From Catenuloplanes indicus (GTDB lineage: Bacteria; Actinomycetota; Actinomycetes; Mycobacteriales; Micromonosporaceae): DNA of 64,000 bases. The stretch covers positions 4,278,001 to 4,342,000 of the forward strand of contig NZ_JAUSUZ010000001.1 of NCBI RefSeq assembly GCF_030813715.1. Reading direction: 5' to 3'. Positions within the stretch are counted from its first letter, which is position 1; each line of letters begins with the position of its first letter. Below the pieces are notes generated by a model. That model searched no databases and was not told the DNA's origin. It saw nothing but the letters and a program-made list of their open reading frames with translations. Below, one piece after another: positions 49,263-57,329 of this stretch. A program made the translations under genes and the position numbers.

Positions 49263-50504
49263 TCAGGACACCGTGCAAGGCGCGAGGTTCGCGACGTCGA
49301 GCTGCGGCTTGTCGGTGTGCCGGCCGATCGCGGTCGCGATCCGGTTGATCGCGGCGACGCGCTTGTCCTCCAGCGGGCCGTTGATCGCGTTCTGCACGAA
49401 GTTCGCGCCGCCCTGACCGGCCGAGTTGGCCAGCCGGGTCTCCGCCTCCTGGATCTGCTTCTCCAGCTGTGCCAGGTTGCTCTCCACCTCGGCCAGCGCC
49501 TGGTTCGGGATGGCCGGCAGCTGGTCCGCGACGGTCGGGCAGGAGAACGCGCCGTCCGAGCCGCCGTCGTTGCCCTCGTTGATCACCAGCTGGGTGAAGC
49601 CGGCGCCGGCGTTGCCGCCGTTGTTGTTGCCGTTGTTGCCGTTACCGCCTTCGACCGGGTCGACGACCGGCACCTCGTCCTCGTTCAGCTCGCACGGCGC
49701 CAGCGTCGCGACGTCCAGGTTCGGGCGCTCGGCGTTCCGGCCGATCGCGGTCGCGATGCGGTTGATCGTGGCGACGCGCTTGTCCTCCAGCGGGCCGAGG
49801 ATCGCGTTCTGCACGAAGTTCGCCCCGCCCTGGCCGACCGTATCCACCAGGCGCTGGTTGGCCTCGGCGATCTGCGTGTCCAACAGCTCCAGGTTGCGGT
49901 CCACCTCGGCCTGCGCCTGCGCCGGGATCGCGGGCAGCTCACCGGCCACGTCCGGGCAGGAGATCGCGCCGGTGCCGGTGTTGCCGCCACCCTCGTTGCC
50001 GCCGGCGTTCTCGCCCTCGCCACCGGCCTGCTCGTCGCCGCCGGCCTCGGCGCCGCCACCGCCGCCCGCGCTCAGCGAGCACTCCGCGAGGCCGCCCAGG
50101 TTCGTCGGCTTCTCCGCGGTCCGCCCGATGGAGATCGCGATCCGGTCGATGGTGGAGGCGCGCTTGTCAGCCAGCGGACCGAGGATCGCGTTCTGCACGA
50201 AATTCGCCCCGCCCTCGCCGGCGGACGTGGCCAGGCGGTTGTTCGCCTCCTGGATCTGCGTCTCCAGCAGCGCCAGGTTGCGGTCCACCTCGGCCTGCGC
50301 GCTGGCCGGAATGGCGGGGAGCTTGTCCTCCACCGTGGGGCACACGATGGTCTGCCCGCTCGCGCTCGACGACCCGGTGCCGGCCATCGCCACACCGAGA
50401 CCGCCGCCGAGCAGCGTGAGCGTACCCACGGCGATCATGCCGGGGACCTTGTAACGACGCCAGTCGCGCCAGCCAGTCTTCTCGTCATCCCAGCTCGGTG
50501 CCAT
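49263..50504 (-). CDS. Exported protein with three copies of an unrecognised ~92-residue module
   Basis: 413 residues: a short basic cytoplasmic segment (to about 20), one helix (22-42, membrane anchor or signal), then three homologous modules at about 53-145, 181-273 and 320-413 joined by Gly/Asn/Glu-rich linkers. Each module starts CPxVxxxLPAIP, contains a helix-like DRNLxxLxTQIxEAxxRL, the invariant GGANFVQNAI, then GPLxDKRxxxIxRIAxxIGR, and ends with LAxC or LAPC. The two cysteines of each module (55/142, 183/271, 322/410) probably close it by a disulfide. Family not recognised. Monocistronic, with a strong terminator. Confidence 0.85.
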   Translation of the reverse strand: MAPSWDDEKTGWRDWRRYKVPGMIAVGTLTLLGGGLGVAMAGTGSSSASGQTIVCPTVEDKLPAIPASAQAEVDRNLALLETQIQEANNRLATSAGEGGANFVQNAILGPLADKRASTIDRIAISIGRTAEKPTNLGGLAECSLSAGGGGGAEAGGDEQAGGEGENAGGNEGGGNTGTGAISCPDVAGELPAIPAQAQAEVDRNLELLDTQIAEANQRLVDTVGQGGANFVQNAILGPLEDKRVATINRIATAIGRNAERPNLDVATLAPCELNEDEVPVVDPVEGGNGNNGNNNGGNAGAGFTQLVINEGNDGGSDGAFSCPTVADQLPAIPNQALAEVESNLAQLEKQIQEAETRLANSAGQGGANFVQNAINGPLEDKRVAAINRIATAIGRHTDKPQLDVANLAPCTVS

Positions 50505-50800
50505 CCGCCTGAACCCAACCCTTCGCGCAGAGTCTGTGGCCGATAGCCTGCGTCGCTCGTCGCGGGCGTACCGGTGAGCCTTGTTCGCTCTGGCTCCGCC
50601 GGCCCGTCCGAGCGAGGACGGGTGCGGCAGAGCCCCGGAGTGATCGAGGCTTACCGCCTCGCCCGGTCCTACGGGGTTGGACAGCGCTGGGGTTCAACGA
50701 ATTTCGGGGAGTTTCCGGTCTTCTTTAGGGAAGCTTTAAGGGAGCCTGGGGCATCGATTAGATTCGCCGTTTCGACGATCATTTCGACGGCCGGAACGGG
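50505..50800. promoter_or_regulatory. Intergenic region upstream of the three-module gene
   Basis: About 295 bases between two minus-strand genes; should contain the promoter of the three-module gene. AT-richer around 50690-50790. No gene or clear box is seen. Confidence 0.4.
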
Positions 50801-51106
50801 TCAGGCCCGCGGTGTGACGCCCAGCACAGCGCAGGCCTCGTGGTACATCCGGGCCGCCTCGCCGCGGACCTGACGCCGCTCGGTGAGCCGCTCCGCGAAC
50901 GGGATCCGCACCGGGACCTCCGCGCCGTCCACGGTCGCCACGAAGTCCATGCCGTCCGCATCCATCCCGGACATGCGCGCCGCGGTGGTGGTGTCCGGCT
51001 GCCCGCCGAGACCGCGGACGATGAGGACGTTGTCGTCCGCGTGGTCGTCGTTCATGTGCCGCATGATCTGCGCCACCACGTCCGGGGTGAAGACGGTGTC
51101 TGCCAT
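50801..51106 (-). CDS. DUF2470 domain protein
   Basis: 101-residue protein matching the C-terminal domain of haem-degrading HugZ-type and pyridoxamine-oxidase-like proteins: MRHMNDDHADDNVLIVRG, then MDADGMDFVATV and VRIPFAERLTERRQVRGE. Standing alone it has no flavin domain, so the role is unknown. The ATG at 51106 (MADTVFTPDVVAQ) gives the normal domain; the longer open frame runs across the methyltransferase gene and is a shadow. Confidence 0.87.
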   Translation of the reverse strand: MADTVFTPDVVAQIMRHMNDDHADDNVLIVRGLGGQPDTTTAARMSGMDADGMDFVATVDGAEVPVRIPFAERLTERRQVRGEAARMYHEACAVLGVTPRA

Positions 51107-51202
51107 GGCTGGCAGCGTAGGACATGCACCCGGCCGGGCACGGCGTCGTGGGCCACACCTCGGGCCCGGCTGCCCGGCGCGAACCCGCCCTAGACTGGAC
51201 GG

Positions 51203-52405
51203 ATGCCCGAATCGCTTCCCGACGCCCTCGCCGAGGTGCGCGACCTGCTGCTCCGCCCCGACCTGACCCGCGCGGTGGCCGCCGGGCGCCGCAAGGGGCA
51301 GACGCCGTCGGTGGTCCGGGCCGAGCTGCGCCCGGTCTCGCTGAAGGGCGGCACCAGGCTGCAGATCGTGACGAACGACGGCGCCCGGCCGTTCACCCGC
51401 AACGTCGCGTTCGGCGACGAGGCGGCCTCGGCCGTGGACGAGCTGCTGGCCGAGCCGTTCGGCAACTGGCACGTGGAGTCGCCGGGCGGCACCGTGCAGC
51501 TGCGGGTGACCAAGAAGGGCGAGGCGCAGGTGCATCGCGCCGCCGCCGCGCGCCCCGGCCCGGCGGCCTCCGGCGGCCCGGTTGCGGCCCTGCCGGACGA
51601 TGCGGGAGCGGCGGTCCCCGCGGTGCCGGTCGCGCACGATCGGGTCAAGGAGCACCTGCTTGACCCGGGTGACCCGCTGTTCACGGAGATCGGCGGCGGT
51701 GCGGCGAAGCGGCGGCAGGTCGACGCGTTCCTCCGCGCGCTCGCCGCCACGCTGCCGGCCGAGCTGCCCGCGCGGCTGCGCGTGGTGGACCTGGGCTGCG
51801 GTAACGCCTACCTGACATTCGCGGCCTACCGATACCTGTCCGGACGCGGCGTGGCGCTCGACGTGGTCGGCGTGGACGTGCGCGAGGACCAGCGAGTCCG
51901 CAACACCGCGCTGGCCGAGCGGCTGGGCTGCGCCGAGGAGGTCCGGTTCGTGGCCGGCACCATCCTGGACGCGGACGTCGAGGCCGCGGACGTGGTGCTG
52001 GCGCTGCACGCGTGCGACACCGCCACCGACGAGGCGCTGGCCCGCGCGGTCGAGTGGCAGGCGCGCTGGGTGCTGGCCGCGCCCTGCTGCCACCACGATC
52101 TGGCCGCCCAGCTGCGCAAGGCACCCGCACCGACGCCGTTCGAGGGGCTCGGCCGGCACGGCATCCTGCGCGAACGGTTCGCGGACGTGCTCACCGACAC
52201 GGTCCGGGCGTCACTGCTGCGGCTGCACGGGTACCGCGTCGAGGTGGTGGAGTTCATCGACTCCGCGCACACGCCGCGCAACCTGCTGATCCGCGCGCGC
52301 CGCACCGGCGCGGCGCCGACCGAGGCCGCACGCGCCGAGTACACGGCACTGACCGGCGGATTCCACATCGAACCGGCGCTGGAACGGCTGCTCAGCCGAG
52401 CGTGA
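51203..52405 (+). CDS. SAM-dependent methyltransferase (methyltransferase-32 type)
   Basis: 400 residues. The C-terminal half has the Rossmann SAM motif VVDLGCGNAYLTFAAY, an acidic VVGVDVRED, then ALHACDTATDEAL and APCCHHDL. This combination is seen in RRNAD1/METTL25-like and bacterial homologues. The N-terminal half (about 1-150) is a separate domain of unknown role with a Pro/Ala linker. The substrate is unknown. It overlaps the convergent exported copper-protein gene by 14 bases. Confidence 0.85.
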   Translation: MPESLPDALAEVRDLLLRPDLTRAVAAGRRKGQTPSVVRAELRPVSLKGGTRLQIVTNDGARPFTRNVAFGDEAASAVDELLAEPFGNWHVESPGGTVQLRVTKKGEAQVHRAAAARPGPAASGGPVAALPDDAGAAVPAVPVAHDRVKEHLLDPGDPLFTEIGGGAAKRRQVDAFLRALAATLPAELPARLRVVDLGCGNAYLTFAAYRYLSGRGVALDVVGVDVREDQRVRNTALAERLGCAEEVRFVAGTILDADVEAADVVLALHACDTATDEALARAVEWQARWVLAAPCCHHDLAAQLRKAPAPTPFEGLGRHGILRERFADVLTDTVRASLLRLHGYRVEVVEFIDSAHTPRNLLIRARRTGAAPTEAARAEYTALTGGFHIEPALERLLSRA

Positions 52406-53888
52406 TCGTGTACGCCGCGGTGTGCACCACACCGTCCACCTGGAAGTCGAAGAACGCGCGGTAACGGCCCTCGCTCGGCGCGGCAAGCCAGAACTTCACC
52501 GCACCGTCCACGGTGAGCTGGTCCTCCGGGTGCACGTGGACATAGCCGAGGTCGCCCTCGCGCAGCACCACCAGGTGCCCGTACGCCCCGAGGTACCGCT
52601 CCGGCCGCACCACGGCACCGTCCCGCCGGAGCGTGAAGATCATCGGCTGGACCGAGCCGAGCGCGGGCGTTCCGGCCATGTCCACCTCGAAGCCGCCGGT
52701 GGACACCGTCGGCGCGGGCGCGGGCAGCGCGGCGGCCGCGTAGTCGCCGCCGACCGACAGGTCCACGCCGAGCGTGGTGGCGACCTGCGCGCCGGTCGCG
52801 GTGGTGGCGGTGAAGTCGGCGAACACCCGCCACGCGCCCGCGGTGGGCAGCGCCAGCTCGGTGCTCCAGGTGCCGTCCGGCGCCAGCTCCGGATGCAGGT
52901 GCTGGTAGCCGGACAGGTCGCGGCGCACCACGATCAGGTGCAGCCGCTTGTCGTGCACCACCGCGAAGTCGGTCACCGGTGTGCCGTCCGACGCCTGGAT
53001 GACGAACCGGAACGGCGCCCGCTCGGCCGGCGCCGGAAACGCGGTCTCGGCCGGCACCAGCCGGAAGTCGGCCGACCCGACCACCAGCCCGCTCACGTCG
53101 CCCGCGGCCGGGCTACCGCCGACCGTCACGCCGGTACCGCCACCGCCGCTGCTGCCGCCGTGCGTGTGCGGCGCCACGCCGGGCGCGTCCGTGTGTACCG
53201 CGTTCACGCCGGTCGCGGCCGGCAGCGGCGCGGGCTCGGCGACGCCGCCCGAGGTGATCCGCCCCAGGCCGAAGCCGGCGAGCACGGCCAGCACCAGACC
53301 GCCGACCACCCCGAGCAGGCGCATCGAGGTGCGCTCGTCCGGCCTGGCAAAGCCGGTCTCGCCGCCATCGCCGGTCCCAGCCCCGGCCACGCCGGCCTTG
53401 CCATCGCCAGTCACTGCCCCGTCGGCACGAACCTCCGCTGAGCCGTCCTCAGCCTGGCCGGCCATGGCCGCGCCAGCGCCGGCCTTACCGGCTAGGGCAG
53501 AGCCAGCGTCGACCTCAGTGGCGACGACCGGGCCGACTTCCGCCTTACCGGCGAGGGCCGAGCGATCCTCGGCCTCAGTGGCCACAGCCGAGCCGGCCTC
53601 AGTGGCGACAGCCGAGCCGGCCCCAGGGGCGACAGCCGAGCCGGCCCCAGGGGCGACAGCCGAGCCGGCCTTATCGGCGAGGGCTGGGCGGGCCTTACCG
53701 GCGAGGGCCGGGCCAGCGTCGGCCTCGGTGGCGACAGGCGAGCCAGCCTCAGCCTTACCCGCGAGGGCCGGGCCAGCGTCGGCTGGTGCGGCGCCGGCCG
53801 AGGCTGCTGAAGCCGGGCCGGCCGGGGCGCCGGTTATCTCCGGGTCGGGGCTGTGGCCGGGCGTCGTGGCGGGGGTCGGGTCGGGCAT
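52392..53888 (-). CDS. Membrane-anchored exported His-rich protein, probably copper-related
   Basis: 498 residues. An Ala/Gly/Glu-rich repetitive N-terminus (1-180; repeats of the type GSAVATEA and ALAGKAE) precedes one helix (about 188-207). The outside part has HTHGGSSGGGG and two similar beta-rich domains, each with GYxHxHPE (GYQHLHPE, GYVHVHPE). Methionine/His-type copper binding is plausible. It lies five bases downstream of copZ, so the two are translationally coupled, and behind a CsoR-type operator. Known actinobacterial copZ neighbours include similar proteins of unknown function. The start could be at the Met near residue 187, but coupling favours 53888. Confidence 0.75.
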   Translation of the reverse strand: MPDPTPATTPGHSPDPEITGAPAGPASAASAGAAPADAGPALAGKAEAGSPVATEADAGPALAGKARPALADKAGSAVAPGAGSAVAPGAGSAVATEAGSAVATEAEDRSALAGKAEVGPVVATEVDAGSALAGKAGAGAAMAGQAEDGSAEVRADGAVTGDGKAGVAGAGTGDGGETGFARPDERTSMRLLGVVGGLVLAVLAGFGLGRITSGGVAEPAPLPAATGVNAVHTDAPGVAPHTHGGSSGGGGTGVTVGGSPAAGDVSGLVVGSADFRLVPAETAFPAPAERAPFRFVIQASDGTPVTDFAVVHDKRLHLIVVRRDLSGYQHLHPELAPDGTWSTELALPTAGAWRVFADFTATTATGAQVATTLGVDLSVGGDYAAAALPAPAPTVSTGGFEVDMAGTPALGSVQPMIFTLRRDGAVVRPERYLGAYGHLVVLREGDLGYVHVHPEDQLTVDGAVKFWLAAPSEGRYRAFFDFQVDGVVHTAAYTITLG

Positions 53889-53893
53889 GGGCG

Positions 53894-54112
53894 TCAGGCG
53901 CCGGCCGAGGCGAGCTCGTAGCCGGCCTCGTCGACGGCCGTGCGGACCTCGTCGATCGGGAGTGGGCCGTCGCTGGTGACGGTCACGGTGCCGGTCGGCA
54001 GGTCGACGCTGACCTCGTGCACGCCGGGCAGCTGCCCGAGCTCACCGCTGACCGCCTGCACGCAGTGCGCGCAGGTCATCCCGCTGACGGCGTAGGTGTT
54101 GGTGACGGACAT
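53894..54112 (-). CDS. copZ: Copper chaperone, heavy-metal-associated domain (CopZ-like)
   Basis: 72-residue ferredoxin-like HMA domain. The Cu(I) motif GMTCAHC is at residues 10-16, followed by the usual VxGEL...GVHEVSVDL strand and a C-terminal AVDEAGYEL helix. Binds Cu(I) in the cytoplasm and passes it to transporters or regulators. A CsoR-type operator lies 36 bases upstream; no CopA ATPase is adjacent. Confidence 0.92.
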   Translation of the reverse strand: MSVTNTYAVSGMTCAHCVQAVSGELGQLPGVHEVSVDLPTGTVTVTSDGPLPIDEVRTAVDEAGYELASAGA

Positions 54113-54147
54113 GGTTCACACTCCCCTTCGACTCGACGCCACCGACT

Positions 54148-54164
54148 ATACCCCCGGGTGGTAT
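54148..54164. promoter_or_regulatory. CsoR-type copper operator
   Basis: ATACC-CCCGGGT-GGTAT: perfect 5-bp arms around a CCCGGG centre, matching the CsoR pattern (TA..CCC..GGG..TA). It lies upstream of copZ and also between copZ and the divergent NlpC/P60 gene. Copper would be expected to release CsoR and induce copZ. Confidence 0.8.
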
Positions 54165-54200
54165 GCGCGCCTCCGGCCGCGGGAGCCTCGTTGACCCGGT

Positions 54201-55163
54201 GTGCTCTCTTCCATCGTCGCGCGAGCGCTCGTCGTGGCCGCCCTGGTCGGGATCGCGCCGTCGCCCGCCCAAGCCGACCCGGACGCGCCGCCCTCGGTCC
54301 AGGAGCTGCGGCAACGGCTCGCCGCCGCGGCGCACGAGCTGGAGGTGGTCGTCGAGGAGCACAACGCGCTCCGCGAGGACCTGGCCGGCACGGAACGGCG
54401 CCGGCGCGAGATCGGCACCGAGAAGGCCCCGGTCGAGTTCGCCATGGTGCAGCACCAGGAGCGGATCGGTGAGCTGGCCGCCGCCGCGTACCGCTCCTCG
54501 GGCAACGCCCGCGCGCTGATGATCGCTGCCGGTGGTGGCTCCGACATGGTCGAACGTCTGCTCACGCTGGACGTCCTGGCCCGGGACCAGCACCGGAAGC
54601 TGGACGACCTGGCCGCGGCCCAGGCCCGCTATGCCGAGATGGAGCGCGAGGCGGACGCGCTGGCGGAGAAGCAGCGCGACCAGCAGGTGGAGCTGGCACT
54701 GCGCAAGAAGGAGATCGAGCGGGAGATCGAACGTCTGCACCGCATGCGTCTGGCCTCCGGCGACCGGGTCCGCCCGCTGGACCTGGCTCCCCCACCGCCA
54801 CCGTCCGGGCTGGCCGGTGACGCGATCCGCTTCGCCTACGAGCAGCTCGGCAAGCCCTATCGCTGGGGCGCGGACGGCCCCGGCTCCTACGACTGCTCCG
54901 GTCTCACCATGGCCGCGTGGCATCGCGCGGGCAATCGCCTGCCGCACAACGCGGCCCGGCAGTGGCGGACCGTCCGGCGGATCAGCCGCGATGATCTGCG
55001 GCCGGGCGACCTGGTCTTCTACTACGGCCGGATCAGCCACGTCGCGCTCTACGTCGGCGACGGCAAGATGATCCACGCGCCGAGCTTCGGGGAGAACGTC
55101 CGGATCGACGCGGTGGGCTACCAGCCGGTGCACGGTTACGGCCGGGTCGTCGACGGGCGCTGA
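54201..55163 (+). CDS. Exported NlpC/P60 peptidoglycan hydrolase with coiled coil
   Basis: 320 residues from a GTG: signal peptide (about 1-25, cleaved after AQA), coiled-coil region (about 33-180) and NlpC/P60 domain (about 205-315). Catalytic triad: Cys232 in YDCSGL, His280 in RISHVALYVG, His292 in MIHAPS. The coiled-coil usually regulates the hydrolase, for instance by auto-inhibition or contact with FtsEX-type partners. It cuts peptidoglycan stem peptides. Divergent from copZ. Confidence 0.93.
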   Translation: MLSSIVARALVVAALVGIAPSPAQADPDAPPSVQELRQRLAAAAHELEVVVEEHNALREDLAGTERRRREIGTEKAPVEFAMVQHQERIGELAAAAYRSSGNARALMIAAGGGSDMVERLLTLDVLARDQHRKLDDLAAAQARYAEMEREADALAEKQRDQQVELALRKKEIEREIERLHRMRLASGDRVRPLDLAPPPPPSGLAGDAIRFAYEQLGKPYRWGADGPGSYDCSGLTMAAWHRAGNRLPHNAARQWRTVRRISRDDLRPGDLVFYYGRISHVALYVGDGKMIHAPSFGENVRIDAVGYQPVHGYGRVVDGR

Positions 55164-55190
55164 GGTCACCGCGACGGGCGCTGACGTCGC

Positions 55191-57278
55191 TCAGCCCGCC
55201 ACGGCCAGCGCGAGCGGCAGCACCGCGGACGCGCCGGACCGGCGCAGCAGCCGGGCCGCGAGCGTCATCGTCCAGCCGGAGTCGACCAGGTCGTCGACGA
55301 GCAGCACCGGACCGGACACCGACCCGTCCAGCTCGAACGCGTCGTGCAGCAGCCGGACGCGCTGCGCGCTGTTGCTGCGGGACGGCGTGAAGCCGTCGTC
55401 GTCGCGGCGGGTGATCGTGCCGAGCACCGGCAGGCGGCCGACCGTGGCGATCAGGTCGGCCAGGCTGCGGGTGAGGACCGGCCGGCGGCGGGACAGGATC
55501 GGCACGATGCCGACCGGGCGGGACTCCCACTGCTCGGGACCGTGCGACCAGTCCTTGAGCACCTCGACCACGGCGCCGAGCAGGTCGTCGGGCAGCGGGA
55601 CGTCGGGCGCACCGTCGGCGAGCAGCGCGCGCAGCCGATCGCCCCAGCCCAGGTCGGAGAGGCGGCCGACGGCACGGCCGGTCGCGGCCTGCTCGGTCGC
55701 CGGGATGCGGCCCTTGAGCGGCACGCCGACCGACTCCATGCCGGTCGGCCACATCGCCTTCGGCGGGAGGTCGAGGCCCGGGCGGCCGAGGAAGGCCTTG
55801 GCGGCCGCGAGCGCCTGTGCGGAGACGTCGGCCGGCAGCACCGGGCCCGCGCACAGGTCGCAGCGCCCGCAGGCGGTGGCCCCGGCGTCGTCGAGGCGCT
55901 CGCGGAGGAAGAGCATGCGGCAACCGGTGGTCATCGCGCCGTACTCCCGCATGGCGCGCTGCTCGGCCTCGCGGGCCTCGGCGACCCGGCGCAGGCGAGG
56001 GGCGTCGTAGGTCCACGGCTGGCCGGTGCTGATCCAGCCGCCCTTGACCCGGCGAACGGCACCGTCCACGTCCAGCACCTTCAGCATCAGTTCCAGGCGG
56101 CTGCGGCGCAGGTCGACGCGGGGCTCCAGTGCGGGCACCGAGATCGGGCGGTCGGAGAGCGCGGCCAGCACGGTGTGCACCTGTTCCTCCGGCGGGAACG
56201 CCATGGAGGCGAAGTATCGCCAGATGGCCGCGTCCTCCGGGCCGGGGAGCAGCAGCACCTCGGCGTGGTCGACGCCGCGCCCCGCCCGCCCGACCTGCTG
56301 GTAGTACGCAATGGGCGACGGCGGTGCGCCGAGGTGCACGACGAAGCCGAGGTCGGGCTTGTCGAAGCCCATGCCGAGCGCGGACGTGGCGATCAGCGCT
56401 TTGATCTTGTTGTCCAGCAGGTCCTGCTCGGCGGCGCGGCGCTCCGCGTCCTCCGTCTGGCCGGAGTAGGACGCGACCGCGAACCCTCGCGAGCGCAGGA
56501 ACTCGGTGGCCTCGGTCGCGGCGGCCACGGTCAGCGTGTAGACGATGCCGGAGCCGGGCAGCGCGTCGAGGTGGTCGGCGAGCCAGGCGAGCCGGTGCGC
56601 GGCCGACGGCAGCCGGTGCACGGCCAGCCGCAGCGACTCCCGGTCGAGCGGACCGCGCAGCACCAGCGCACCGGCACCGAGCTGCTCGGCCACGTCGGCC
56701 GTGACGCGCGCGTTGGCGGTGGCGGTGGTGGCGAGCACCGGCGTGTGCTCGGGCAACCCGGCCAGGAACGTGCGCAGCCGCCGGTAGTCCGGCCGGAAGT
56801 CGTGGCCCCAGTCGGAGACGCAGTGCGCCTCGTCCACCACCAGCAGGCCGGTGGTGGCGGCGAGCTCGGGCAGCACATTGTCGCGGAAGTCGGGGTTGTT
56901 CAGCCGCTCCGGACTGATCAGCAGCACGTCGACCGCGCCGGACGCGACCTCCGCGGTGATCTGACCCCACTCCTCCAGATTCGCCGAGTTGATGGTGCGG
57001 GCGTGGATGCCGGCCCGGGCCGCGGCCTCGACCTGGTTGCGCATCAGCGCCAGCAGCGGCGAGACGATCACGGTGGGCCCGGCACCCAGCTCGCGGAGCA
57101 GCGCGGTCGCCACGAAGTAGACCGCGGACTTGCCCCAGCCGGTGCGCTGCACGCAGAGCACCCGCTGGAACGAGACCACCAGCGCCTCGATCGCCCGCCA
57201 CTGGTCCTCACGGAGGCGGGCGTGCTCGCCCGCCAGCCGCCGCAGCACAGCTTCCGCCCGCTCCCGCACCTCAGTCAC
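55191..57278 (-). CDS. recQ: RecQ-family DNA helicase fused to a phosphoribosyltransferase-like domain
   Basis: 695 residues. Helicase motifs: QRTGWGKSAVYF (Walker A), DEAHCVSDWGHDFRPDY (II), ATTATAN, and a motif V/VI region GMGFDKPDLGFVVHLG with QVGRAGRG. The zinc region follows with MTTGCRMLF and ACGRCDLC. The last ~130 residues lack the HRDC domain of E. coli RecQ. They end in VLLVDDLVDSGWTMTLAA, a PRPP-binding-loop pattern (VDDxxxSGxT) of ComF-like phosphoribosyltransferases. Unwinds 3'-tailed DNA. The fusion is present in some actinobacterial homologues as far as remembered. Confidence 0.87.
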   Translation of the reverse strand: MTEVRERAEAVLRRLAGEHARLREDQWRAIEALVVSFQRVLCVQRTGWGKSAVYFVATALLRELGAGPTVIVSPLLALMRNQVEAAARAGIHARTINSANLEEWGQITAEVASGAVDVLLISPERLNNPDFRDNVLPELAATTGLLVVDEAHCVSDWGHDFRPDYRRLRTFLAGLPEHTPVLATTATANARVTADVAEQLGAGALVLRGPLDRESLRLAVHRLPSAAHRLAWLADHLDALPGSGIVYTLTVAAATEATEFLRSRGFAVASYSGQTEDAERRAAEQDLLDNKIKALIATSALGMGFDKPDLGFVVHLGAPPSPIAYYQQVGRAGRGVDHAEVLLLPGPEDAAIWRYFASMAFPPEEQVHTVLAALSDRPISVPALEPRVDLRRSRLELMLKVLDVDGAVRRVKGGWISTGQPWTYDAPRLRRVAEAREAEQRAMREYGAMTTGCRMLFLRERLDDAGATACGRCDLCAGPVLPADVSAQALAAAKAFLGRPGLDLPPKAMWPTGMESVGVPLKGRIPATEQAATGRAVGRLSDLGWGDRLRALLADGAPDVPLPDDLLGAVVEVLKDWSHGPEQWESRPVGIVPILSRRRPVLTRSLADLIATVGRLPVLGTITRRDDDGFTPSRSNSAQRVRLLHDAFELDGSVSGPVLLVDDLVDSGWTMTLAARLLRRSGASAVLPLALAVAG

Positions 57279-57329
57279 CCGACCTGTCTACCACCGGGCA
57301 CCGACACCGAAGGGGCAGCCTGTGGATAA

